From contig NC_090438.1 of NCBI RefSeq assembly GCF_031143425.1, positions 772,593,138 to 772,657,137 of the forward strand: 64,000 nt of DNA. The letters are read 5' to 3'. Source of the stretch: Pleurodeles waltl (taxonomy: Eukaryota; Chordata; Amphibia; Caudata; Salamandridae). The notes beneath the pieces were generated by a model that made no database searches, was not told the DNA's origin, and worked only from the letters and a program-made list of their open reading frames with translations. A program made the position numbers and the translations under genes. Shown here in pieces: positions 31,640 to 43,500 of the stretch. Each line of letters opens with the position of its first letter. The first letter of the stretch is position 1.

Positions 31640-32126
31640 CATCCAGAGGTTTTAATGACATTGACTTATATTGACCTACATTGGTCCCAAATCTGGACTG
31701 CATTTATTCACCTGTTTGCCTCCACTGTCCATGGCTTTCACCTCAGAATTAACTAGCCACGTTCCTGTTACAAAGTATTTTCGGCTGCGGTACAAACCTA
31801 GAGTCAATTACCCAGGTGGCACAATTGGTAACAGGATGCTTGTATCATGTGCATCATCTGCCTGTTCTGCTGGCAGCCTGTATAACCCATCCATAGTTAT
31901 ACCACAGCCTATTATTCAGTGCAATCAGGGATTGTCCACCTGCTTTTTCCTCTACCTGACTACCAACTCTGCACCACTGCAATCTGAGCAGCGCATGAAG
32001 TGGCCTGGTCCATATCTTGCTAACCATATAAATACTCTCAGTCAATTGGCACAAAGGATGTGACCATACATTGTCATAAAGTGCTGTAAGCATTTTACGC
32101 TTCAAGTGTTGCATTACAAACACTAC
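31640..32126 (+). mobile_element. Sequence left of element C, possibly the 5' part of the LINE
   Basis: The ACTAC duplication around element C shows this stretch was contiguous with 34818 onward, which leads into a LINE endonuclease. It may be LINE 5' region or ORF1, but no motif is visible. Confidence 0.25.
32122..32126. repeat. Target-site duplication of element C, left copy (ACTAC)
   Basis: ACTAC before TGTAGGAAG; the same five bases follow the LTR at 34813-34817. Confidence 0.9.
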
Positions 32127-34812
32127 TGTAGGAAGTTGGCTCTGTATGCACTATTTCAAAGTAAGGAATAGTATGCACAGAGTCCAAGGGTTCCCCTTAG
32201 AGGTAAGGTAGTGGCAAAAAGAGATAATACTAATGCTCTATTTTGTGGTAGTGTGGTCGAGCAGTAGGCTTATCAAAGGAGTAGTGTTAAGCATTTGTTG
32301 TTCATACACACAGGCAATAAATGAGGAACACACACTCAGAGACAAATCCAGCCAATAGGTTTTGTTATAGAAAAATATATTTTCTTAGTTTATTTTAAGA
32401 ACCACAGGTTCACATTCTACATGTAATATCTCATTTGAAAGGTATTGCAGGTAAGTACTTTAGGAACTTTGAATAATTACAGTAGCATATATACTTTTCA
32501 CATAAAACACAAATAGCTGTTTTAAAAGTGGACACAGTGCAATTTTCACAGTTCCTGGGGGAGGTAAAGTATTGTTAGTTTTTGCAGGTAAGTAACCCAC
32601 CTACAGGGTTCAGATTTGGGTCCAAAGTAGCCCACCGTTGGGGGTTCAGACCAACCCCAAAGTCACCACACCAGCAGCTCAGGGCCGGTCAGGTGCAGAG
32701 TTCAAAGTGGTGCCCAAAACACATAGGCTTCAATGGAGAGAAGGGGGTGCCCCGGTTCCAGTCTGCCAGCAGGTAAGTACCCGCGTCTTCGGAGGGCAGA
32801 CCAGGGGGGTTTTGTAGGGCACCGGGGGGGGACACAAGTTCACACAAAAAGTACACCCTGAGCGGCACTAGGGCGGCTGGGTGCAGTGTAGAAACAAGCG
32901 TCGGGTTTCCAATGTAAATCAATGGGAGACCAAGGGGTCTCTTTAGCGATGCAGGCAGGCAAGGGGGGGCTCCTCGGGGCAGCCACCACCTGGGCAAGGG
33001 AGAGGGCCTCCTGTGGGTCACTTCTGCACTGAAGTTCCGATCCTTCAGGTGCTGGGGGCTGCGGGTGCAGGGTCTTTTCCAGCCGTCGGGATTTTAGAGT
33101 CAGGCAGTCGCGGTCAGGGGGAGCCTGGGGATTCCCTCTGCAGGCGTCGCTGTGGGGGCTCAGGGGGGACAACTTTGGTTACTCACGGACTCGGAGTCGC
33201 CGGAGGGTCCTCCCTGAAGTGTTGGTTCTCCACCAGTTGAGTCGGGGTCGCCGGGTGCAGTGTTGCAAGTCTCACGCTTCTTGCGGGGAGTTGCAGGGGT
33301 CTTTAAATCTGCTCCTTTGAAACAAAGTTGCAGTGCTTGTGGAGCAGTGCCGCTGTCCTCTGGAGTTTCTTGTCTTTCTTGAAGCAGGGCAGTCCTCTGA
33401 GGATTCAGGGGTCGCTGGTCCTATGGAAAGCGTCGCTGGAGTAGGTTTCTTTGGAAGGCAGGAGACAGGCCGGTAAGACTGGGGCCAAAGCAGTTGGTGT
33501 CTTCTGTTCTTCTTCTGCAGGGGTTTTTCAGCTCAGCAGTCCTCTTCTTCTTGTAGTTTCAGGAATCTAAATTCTTAGGTTCAGGGAAGCCCTTAAATAC
33601 TAAATTTAAGGGCGTGTTTAGGTCTGGGGGATTAGTAGCCAATGGCTACTAGCCCTGAGGGTGGGTACACCCTCTTTGTGCTTCCTCCCAAGGGGAGGGG
33701 GTCACATCCCTAATCCTATTGGGGGAATCCTCCATCTGCAAGATGGAGGATTTCTAAAAGTTAGTCACTTCAGCTCAGGACACCTTAGGGGCTGTCCTGA
33801 CTGGCCAGTGACTCCTCCTTGTTATTCTCATTATTTCCTCCGGCCTTGCCGCCAAAAGTGGGGGCCGTGGCCCGAGGGGGCGGGCAACTCCACTAGCTGG
33901 AGTGTCCTGCTGTGCTGGAACAAAGGGGTGAGCCTTTGAGGCTCACCGCCAGGTGTTACAGCTCCTGCCTGGGGGAGGTGTTAGCATCTCCACCCAGTGC
34001 AGGCTTTGTTACTGGCCTCAGAGTGACAAAGGCACTCTCCCCATGGGGCCAGCAACATGTCTCTAGTGTGGCAGGCTGCTGGAACCAGTCAGCCTACACA
34101 GATAGTCGGTTAAGGTTTCAGGGGGCACCTCTAAGGTGCCCTCTGGGGTGTATTTTACAATAAAATGTACACTGGCATCAGTGTGCATTTATTGTGCTGA
34201 GAAGTCTGATACCAAACTTCTCAGTTTTCAGTGTAGCCATTATGGTGCTGTGGAGTTCGTGTTTGACAAACTCCCAGACCATATACTCTTATGGCTACCC
34301 TGCACTTACAATGTCTAAGGTTTTGCTTAGACACTGTAGGGGCACAGTGCTCATGCACTGGTGCCCTCACCTATGGTATAGTGCACCCTGCCTTAGGGCT
34401 GTAAGGCCTGCTAGAGGGGTGACTTATCTATAACTGCATAGGCAGTGAGAGGCTGGCATGGCACCCTGAGGGGAGTGCCATGTCGACTTACTCGTTTTGT
34501 TCTCACCAGCACACACAAGCTGGCAAGCAGTGTGTCTGTGCTGAGTGAGGGGTCTCTAGGGTGGCATAAGTCATGCTGCAGCCCTTAGAGACCTTCCTTG
34601 GCATCAGGGCCCTTGGTACCAGGGGTACCATTTACAAGGGACTTATCTGGATGCCAGGGTGTGCCAATTGTGTAAAACCAAAGTACAGGTTAGGGAAAGA
34701 ACACTGGTGCTGTGGCCTGGTTAGCAGGCCTCAGCACACTTTCAAATCAAAACATAGCATCAGCAAATGCAAAAAGTCAGGGGTAACCATGCCAAGGAGG
34801 CATTTACTTACA
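32127..34812 (-). mobile_element. Element C: antisense solo LTR (2,686 bp)
   Basis: Complement of the same LTR family. Its minus-strand start (TGTAAGTAAATGCCTCC) is closer to element B than to A, but it is clearly more diverged than the other copies, with many substitutions and short indels. Perfect ACTAC duplications and no internal region mark a solo LTR. Three of the four AGGTAAGT motifs seen in other copies survive on its plus strand; the fourth has a one-base insertion (near 32562). Confidence 0.92.
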
Positions 34813-34817
34813 ACTAC

Positions 34818-37623
34818 TATTAGATTGTGCCCAACTGTTACTGTGCATCTGGAAAAAGGCATGAGTTACAAAAGTGTGAGAGCGTGCTCTGATTCCCTAA
34901 AGATCTCTTCGCTGATACAGCAAGCTACTGCCAGTACCACCAAAACATTCAAACAAGCCAAATACATGGGGGCAGTACCAGCCTGTGAATAGCCAGATAT
35001 TGTCCCCGTAAATGGAGTAAGTTCAAGTGTGAAACACCCTGTAAAGCCCAGTCAACCCGGATATTAAAGATCCACCTGGGCATTGACCCATTGGAAGGAG
35101 GAACATACATTGCCCTGGCCCAAACTATTGCTTTGCAAGAGAAACCCAAGAAACTCATCACTGACTTCTACTCAAGCTCTTAGAGTGAACCAACATGTTG
35201 CGATCACAGCACTGAGAGGATGGGTACACCAGTAAATGAGACCAATGAGGATGAGGCGAATGAGCTAGAGACTGTGGTTGAAGAAACCACACCTCCACCC
35301 CATCCCTCAACGCCAAGCATGTTGACAGAGGACCGGACCAGAATAGACTAGGGGGAGTCCACAATATTGTCAACAGAGGTGAAAGCAAGAAATATTTGTA
35401 TTGGATCAGAAACAAATGAGCCATCAACCACGCTGCTCTCTAGCACCCCTGTCTGCTATCAAGTTGCACTTGAAATGGTAGGCACTGAGTGAAGTAATGG
35501 CAAGAAAAACAACTAAGCTTGGTTCCATCATAGACGCCTGTTTCCAATTTTTACAAAGCCAAGCCTTGTCATCCACAAGTCCTTCACAATGGCAGAAGTA
35601 GAGGATGAGACTATACCGCAAGCAGCCCATAAGAGGAAAAAGAAAATCAAAAAAACAAAATAAACCAGAGGCGTGCAGTAAATGAGAGTGAGGCCATACA
35701 ATCACCTGCCTTCCACCAGGAGCAAGTCCAGGCAGCGTCACCATGCAAGCAACAACCTCTTTAGGTACACTAAACTAAAGAGTCATTAGTCTCACTGCTG
35801 AAGAACCATGGGATGCCATCAATCCTAGCCCAGCCCTTTTAAACCCCTCTGCAAGAACTTATTCGCCAGCCTGAGCATGCCCTCCATTGGGTTCAGATTC
35901 AACAACGTAAGGGCCAATTGCCTCTATTAGTAGGGAGCCTTTCCATGCGTCAACACAACTAATCTTCATCGACCTCTTTCTAGACCCTCTAAATTGTACA
36001 CGCCTGCTGCAAGTTTTGGGGTTATCCCTGCACTTTACATGATATCAGCCCGGGACATAAAACTAATAAGTCCAGGGGTCTGGCCATATACAACAACTCG
36101 GGTAACTAAAAATGGAGCATACAGCGACATAGAGTTTCATACACCAGCCACCCCGAAGCTGATTAGTAATAATATAGTCTCCATGTGATGGGTATAGATA
36201 TGGCTCGGCAAAGAAGGGCTAAACCATCGGGTATACCTCAAGCCCACCAAATTGAACCACTTGCTGCGAAAGATCCAAGGTACACAGAAAAGCCCGGAAG
36301 GTAAATTTAAACTTTCATTAGGCGTGTTGAACGATGCAAGAAACATGCCGGAAATACCACCGGCAGGGCCGTGATTATTAAACAAGAAAGGAGGCCCAAA
36401 TCTGGAGTACATGGTGCAAGTGGTCACTGGCTGCCAGCAGTCTTTAACAGCCCCAAAACATTCAGGCAAGAGCTGGTATGACTAGGATTATACAATTTTA
36501 AAGGAAGGAAAGCCCTGTCTCCTGGGTAGGTCTCCAAGACCACGAGTAAAGAAAATCCCTAAAGCGAGACCAAAGGGGTCACCATCCTGTCATGGAGCGT
36601 AGCTGGTCTACAATTAAAACTCAAGGACATTGACTGGATGGAATTTGTAAGGTCAAAGGAGATTAGTTGTTTCCAGGAGACGTGGGCTGTGGATACTAGC
36701 TTTGCCACACGGTTGCCCTTGGACTACATGGGATTTGCCACCGAGGGCAGCAAGTCTGACAGGGAGCGGCAATTGGGGGCTTTTCTACCTAGATATCAAC
36801 AAAACCAAACGGCACTGCAACAAAACGTTCCTCCTCAATTTCAACTTAGCACTGTTTAGACTGCTTCAGGAGCAAAAGAAGACACACATTGCATTGGACG
36901 TCCTAACTATGTACCTGAACCCAAGCAGATGCGACAAATTAGAGGATCAACTAGCATCCTTAAAAGAAATTGCGATCTAAGAAGCAAGGCAATTGGCGGT
37001 GGCTAGCACTATTTATTAGTCTACGGTGATTTCAATTACCATTCATCAGAAGGTTAATGGGAGAGCTCAGTAAGCTAGGAGGGGGGTAGTTGGGACATTC
37101 AGTCACCAGAACTCGGAAGCCTCTTCCCTCTCAGCAGACACAAGAAAGGAAAATTATTCAGCAATTTCCTTACCGAATTCCACTTAAGCTTCTTAAGTGG
37201 TTGAACAGACAGACAGCCCCACAGCTCAGTTTGATTCACTACATCCTACACCAATACGAGCTATTGAACCTGGTATTGGACATGTAAGTAGTATCTAGAA
37301 CCCTGAGGTCAATCACAATCCATTGTGCTTTAAGTGCGAAATTTTAACTGGGCAAAAAAGTGCCAACCATTCTCCTGCTAGTATTGTTCCCAACAACAGT
37401 AGAAGAGTGGTTAAATAGAGTAGAGAGAACTTTCGGAATGAGAAAACTACGTTGATGGCGTAGCTATAACAGTTCCTGTCTGGCATCCGTGTTGTGGAAG
37501 CGATGAGCATGAGGCAGTATTAACAAACTACAACAAGCTATCTAGCAAACTGGACCAGAGGCTATACAGCTCCGAAAGTTACTGTTACACCAAAGATCTC
37601 TGTATCAACAGTGAAAGGACAAA
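34818..37623 (+). mobile_element. CR1/L2-like LINE, part between elements C and B
   Basis: The first ~1.7 kb is probably ORF1 or linker, with a basic patch (KKRKSKKQNK near 35634). From about 36575 an AP endonuclease domain follows, and just before element B there is an RT C-terminal (thumb) phrase. The RT catalytic core is missing between about 37290 and 37520, so the copy already had an internal deletion. Strand and order agree with the 3' part at 48085-49255. Confidence 0.6.
36575..37290 (+). pseudogene. LINE ORF2 endonuclease remnant
   Basis: The opening reads TILSWSVAGLQLKLKDIDW, the start of an APE-type endonuclease (S-W-N-x-x-G-L), then ISCFQETWA (the Q-E-T motif with the catalytic Glu) near 36670. 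A frame change occurs near 36770. Later there is a possible C-terminal S-D-H-like region, degraded. The SWN asparagine is replaced by serine (AGC). CR1/L2-type is the best guess from the FQETWA style. Confidence 0.6.
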
Positions 37624-37628
37624 CGTTA
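37520..37628 (+). pseudogene. LINE RT thumb fragment split by element B
   Basis: A phrase YCYTKDLCINSERTN just before element B resembles the Y-C-x-x-x-x-L-x-I-N-x-x-K-T-x-V segment that follows the RT palm of LINEs. The matching continuation lies right after element B at 48085 onward. Confidence 0.5.
37624..37628. repeat. Target-site duplication of element B, left copy (CGTTA)
   Basis: CGTTA precedes the 5' LTR; CGTTA at 48080-48084 follows the 3' LTR. Confidence 0.93.
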
Positions 37629-40315
37629 TGTAAGGAAATGCCTCCTTGGCATGGTTGCCCCCTGACTTTTTGCCTTTGCTGATGCTATGTTTACAATTGA
37701 AAGTGTGCTGAGGCCTGCTAACCAGGCCCCAGCACCAGTGTTCTTTCCCTAACCTGTACTTTTGTATCCACAATTGGCAGACCCTGGCATCCAGATAAGT
37801 CCCTTGTAACTGGTACTTCTAGTACCAAGGGCCCTGATGCCAAGGAAGGTCTCTAAGGGCTGCAGCATGTCTTATGCCACCCTGGAGACCTCTCACTCAG
37901 CACAGACACACTGCTTGTCAGCTTGTGTGTGCTAGTGAGGACAAAACGAGTAAGTCGACATGGCACTCCCCTCAGGGTGCCATGCCAGCCTCTCACTGCC
38001 TATGCAGTATAGGTAAGACACCCCTCTAGCAGGCCTTACAGCCCTAAGGCAGGGTGCACTATACCATAGGTGAGGGTACCAGTGCATGAGCATGGTACCC
38101 CTACAGTGTCTAAACAAAACCTTAGACATTGTAAGTGCAGGGTAGCCATAAGAGTATATGGTCTGGGAGTCTGTCAAACACGAACTCCACAGCACCATAA
38201 TGGCTACACTGAAAACTGGGAAGTTTGGTATCCAACTTCTCAGCACAATAAATGCACACTGATGCCAGTGTACATTTTATTGTAAAATACACCACAGAGG
38301 GCACCTTAGAGGTGCCCCCTGAAACTTAACCGACTGTCTGTGTAGGCTGACTAGTTCCAGCAGCCTGCCACACCAGAGACATGTTGCTGGCCCCATGGGG
38401 AGAGTGCCTTTGTCACTCTGAGGCCAGTAACAAAGCCTGCACTGGGTGGAGATGCTAACACCTCCCCCAGGCAGGGACTGTGACACCTGGCGGTGAGCCT
38501 CAAAGGCTCCCCCCTTTGTCACAGCCCAGCAGGGCACTCCAGCTTAGTGGAGTTGCCCGCCCCCTCCGGCCACGGCCCCCACTTTTGGCGGCAAGGCTGG
38601 AGGGAACAAAGAAAACAACAGGGAGGAGTCACTGGCCAGTCAGGACAGCCCCTAAGGTGTCCTGAGCTGAGGTGACTCTAACTTTTAGAAATCCTCCATC
38701 TTGCAGATGGAGGATTCCCCCAATAGGGTTAGGATTGTGACCCCCTCCCCTTGGGAGGAGGCACAAAGAGGGTGTACCCACCCTCAGGGCTAGTAGCCAT
38801 TGGCTACTAACCCCCCAGACCTAAACACGCCCTTAAATTTAGTATTTAAGGGCTACCCTGAACCCTAGAAAATTAGATTCCTGCAACTACAAGAAGAAGG
38901 ACTGCCTAGCTGAAAACCCCTGCAGAGGAAGACCAGAAGACGACAACTGCCTTGGCTCCAGAAACTCACCGGCCTGTCTCCTGCCTTCCAAAGATCCTGC
39001 TCCAGCGACGCCTTCCAAAGGGACCAGCGACCTCGACATCCTCTGAGGACTGCCCCTGCTTCGAAAAGACAAGAAACTCCCGAGGACAGCGGACCTGCTC
39101 CAAGAAAAGCTGCAACTTTGTTTCCGGCAGCTTTAAAGAACCCTGCAAGCTCCCCGCAAGAAGCGTGAGACTTGCAACACTGCACCCGGCGACCCCGACT
39201 CGGCTGGTGGCGATCCAACACCTCAGGAGGGACCCCAGGACTACTCTAAGACTGTGAGTACAAAAACCTGTCCCCCCTGAGCCCCCACAGCGCCGCCTGC
39301 AGAGGGAATCCCGAGGCTTCCCCTGACCGCGACTCTTTGAATCCTAAGTCCCGACACCTGGGAGAGACCCTGCACCCGCAGCCCCCAGGACCTGAAGGAC
39401 CGGACTTTCACTGGAGGAGTGACCCCCAGGAGTCCCTCTCCCTTGACCAAGTGGAGGTTTCCCCGAGGAACCCCCCCCTTGCCTGCCTGCAGCGCTGAAG
39501 AGATCCCTAGATCTCCCATTGACTTCCATTACAAACCCGACGCTTGTTTCTACACTGCACCCGGCCGCCCCCGCGCTGCTGAGGGTGAAATTTCTGTGTG
39601 GGCTTGTGTCCCCCCCGGTGCCCTACAAAACCCCCCTGGTCTGCCCTCCGAAGACGCGGGTACTTACCTGCAAGCAGACCGGAACCGGGGCACCCCCTTC
39701 TCTCCATTCTAGCCTATGTGTTTTGGGCACCACTTTGAACTCTGCACCTGACCGGTCCTGAGCTGCTGGTGTGGTGACTTTGGGGTTGCTCTGAACCCCC
39801 AACGGTGGGCTACCTTGGACCAAGAACTAAGCCCTGTAAGTGTCTTACTTACCTGGTTAACCTAACAAATACTTACCTCCCCTAGGAACTGTGAAAATTG
39901 CACTAAGTGTCCACTTTTAAAACCGCTATTTGTGAATAACTTGAAAAGTATACATGCAATTTTGATGATTTGAAGTTCCTAAAGTACTTACCTGCAATAC
40001 CTTTCGAATGAGATATTACATGTAGAATTTGAACCTGTGGTTCTTAAAATAAACTAAGAAAAGATATTTTTCTATACAAAAACCTATTGGCTGGATTTGT
40101 CTCTGAGTGTGTGTACCTCATTTATTGTCTATGTGTATGTACAACAAATGCTTAACACTACTCCTTGGATAAGCCTACTGCTCGACCACACTACCACAAA
40201 ATAGAGCATTAGTATTATCTATTTTTACCACTATTTTACCTCTAAGGGGAACCCTTGGACTCTGTGCATGCTATTCCTTACTTTGAAATAGCACATACAG
40301 AGCCAACTTCCTACA
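37629..40315 (+). repeat. 5' LTR of element B (2,687 bp)
   Basis: TGTAAGGAAATGCC..CTTCCTACA. It differs from the element A LTR mainly in the first ~130 bases and around 38330-38610; the rest is nearly the same, including the hairpins, both AATAAA signals and the four antisense splice-donor-like motifs. Confidence 0.93.
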
Positions 40316-40338
40316 TTGGTGGATCAGCGGTGGGGTAC
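40316..40338 (+). promoter_or_regulatory. Primer-binding site region of element B
   Basis: T TGGTGGATCAGCGGTGG follows the LTR directly, identical to element A, so both elements should use the same tRNA primer. Confidence 0.7.
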
Positions 40339-40585
40339 AAGACTTTGCATTTGCTGGACTACTCAGCCAATACCTGATCACACGACAAATTCCAAAATTG
40401 TCATTAGAAATTCATTTTTGCAATTTGAAATTTTTCTAAATTCTTAAAAGTCCTGCTAGGGCCTTGTGTGTTAAGTCCCTGTTTAGCATTGTCTTTTAGA
40501 GTTTAAAAGTTTGTTAAAAGTTTGAAATTAGATTCTAGAAACAGTTTTAGATTCTTTAAAAAGTCTTCCAACTCTTAGCAAAATA

Positions 40586-43500
40586 ATGTCTGATACAGAG
40601 ATGAATGTGGTGGAACTCGACACCACACCTTACCTCCATCTTAAGATGAGGGAGCTAAGGTCTCTCTGTAATATCAAAAAAATAACCATTGGCTCCAGAC
40701 CTACCAAAATTCAGCTCCAGGAGCTGTTGGCAGAGTTTGAAAAAGCCAACCCCTCTGATGATGACCTCACAGAGGAAGAAATTAGTGACTTGGAGGCCAA
40801 TGTCCCTCCTCCAGTCCTAAATAGGGAGAACAGGACCCCTCAAGTCCTGTCTCCAACTGTGTTAGTCAGAAATAGTGAGTCCCTCACAGGAGGGTCCCAC
40901 ATTTCTGAAATCACTGAGGATGCTCTCAGTGAAGATGACCTCCTGTTAGCCAGGATGGCCAAAAGATTGGCTTTAGAGAGACAGCTCCTAGCCATAGAAA
41001 GGGAAAGACAAGAGATGGGCCTAGGACCCATCAATGGTGGCAGCAATATAACTAGGGTCAGAGATTCTCCTGACATGTTAAAAATCCCCAAAGGGATTGT
41101 GACAAAATATGAAGATGGTGATGACATCACCAAATGGTTCACAGCTTTTGAGAGGGCTTGTGTAACCAGAAAAGTGAACAGATCTCACTGGGGTGCTCTC
41201 CTTTGGGAAATGTTCACTGGAAAGTGTAGGGATAGACTCCTCACACTCTCTGGAAAAGATGCAGAATCTTATGACCTCATGAAGGGTACCCTGATTGAGG
41301 GCTTTGGATTCTCCACTGAGGAGTACAGGATTAGGTTCAGGGGGGCTCAAAAATCCTCGAGCCAGACCTGGGTTGACTTTGTTGACTACTCAGTGAAAAC
41401 ACAAGATGGTTGGATTCAAGGCAATGGTGTAAGTAATTATGATGGGCTGTACAATTTATTTGTGAAAGAACACCTATTGAGTAATTGTTTCAATGATAAA
41501 CTGCATCAGCATCTGGTAGACCTAGGACCAATTTCTCCCCAAGAATTGGGAAAGAAGGCGGACCATTGGGTCAAGACAAGGGTGTCCAAGACTTCAACAG
41601 GGGGTGACCAAAAGAAAGGGGTCACAAAGACTCCCCAGGGGAAGGGTGATGAGACAGCCAAAACTAAAAATAGTAAAGAGTCTTCTACAGGCCCCCAAAA
41701 ACCTGCACAGGAGGGTGGGCCCAGAGCCTCTTCACAAAACAATGGGTACAAGGGTAAAAACTTTGATCCCAAAAAGGCCTGGTGTCATAGCTGTAAACAG
41801 CATGGACACCAAACTGGAGACAAGGCCTGTCCCAAGAAAGGTTCCACTCCAAACTCCCATCCAGGTAACACTGGTATGGCTAGTCTCCAAGTGGGATCAA
41901 CAGTGTGCCCAGAGCAAATCAGGGTCCACACTGAAGCTACTCTAGTTTCTGAGGGTGGGGTGGATTTAGCCACACTAGCTGTCTGGCCGCCTAACATGCA
42001 AAAATACAGACAGCAACTCTTAATTAATGGGATTAGAATAGAGGGCCTGAGGGATACAGGTGCCAGTGTCACCATGGTGACAGAGAAACTGGTTTCCCCT
42101 GGCCAATACCTGACTGGAAAAACTTACACAGTCACCAACGCTGACAATCAGAGAAAAGTACATCCCATGGCAATGGTTACTTTAGAATGGGGAGGGGTCA
42201 ATGGCCTGAAACAGGTGGTGGTCTCCTCAAATATCCCAGTGGACTGTCTGCTTGGAAATGACCTGGAGTCCTCAGCATGGGCTGAGGTAGAACTAAAAAC
42301 CCATGCAGCAATGCTGGGTATCCCTGAACTGGTGTGTGTGAAAACAAGAGCACAGTGCAAGGCACAGGGTGAACAAGTAGAGCTGGAGTCTGGAAGAATG
42401 GCCCAGCCTACCAAGAGAACAGGAAAGTCAGTTGGGAAACCAACTGCAACACAGCAAAAGAAAGGGAACCTCTCTTCTCAGGAAGAAGTTCTGCCCTCTG
42501 AGGGAACTGAGCCTTTGGAGCTTGAACCTTATCAGGTTGAGCTCTTAGGCCCAGGGGGACCCTCAATGGAGGAGCTGTGTAAGGGACAAGAAACCTGTCC
42601 CTCTCTTGAAGGCCTTAGGCAGCAAGCTGCTGAAGAGTCCAAAGGCAAGAAAAATGGAACACATAGGGTCTATTGGGAAGATGGACTCCTGTACACTGAG
42701 GCCAGAGACCCCAAACCTGGTGCCACTAGGAGAGTGGTAGTGCCTCAGCTGTTCAGGAAGTTCATCCTAACATTGGCCCATGACATTCCCCTTGCTGGAC
42801 ATTTGGGACAAACCAAGACGTGGGAGAGGTTAGTCAACCACTTCTACTGGCCCAATATGTCCAACATGGTTAAGGAGTTTTGCCTCTCCTGCCCCACCTG
42901 TCAAGCCAGTGGTAAGACAGGTGGGCATCCAAAGGCCCCCCTCATTCCACTTCCAGTGGTGGGGGTTCCCTTTGAAAGAGTGGGTGTGGACATAGTTGGT
43001 CCACTAGAACCTCCCACAGCCTCAGGAAATATGTATATCCTGGTAGTAGTGGATCATGCTACCAGGTATCCTGAAGCTATTCCCCTTAGGTCGACTACTG
43101 CCCCTGCAGTAGCCAAGGCCCTCATTGGTATCTTTACCAGAGTGGGTTTCCCTAAGGAGGTGGTGTCTGACAGAGGTACCAACTTCATGTCAGCATACCT
43201 AAAGCACATGTGGAATGAGTGTGGAGTGACTTATAAATTCACTACACCATACCATCCACAAACTAATGGCTTGGTTGAGAGATTCAACAAGACATTAAAA
43301 GGCATGATCATGGGGCTCCCAGAAAAGCTCAAAAGGAGATGGGATGTCCTCTTGCCATGTCTGCTTTTCGCTTACAGAGAGGTGCCACAGAAGGGAGTAG
43401 GATTCTCACCCTTTGAACTTCTGTTTGGTCATCCTGTAAGGGGACCACTTGCTCTTGTTAAAGAAGGCTGGGAGAGACCTCTCCATGAGCGAAAACAAGA

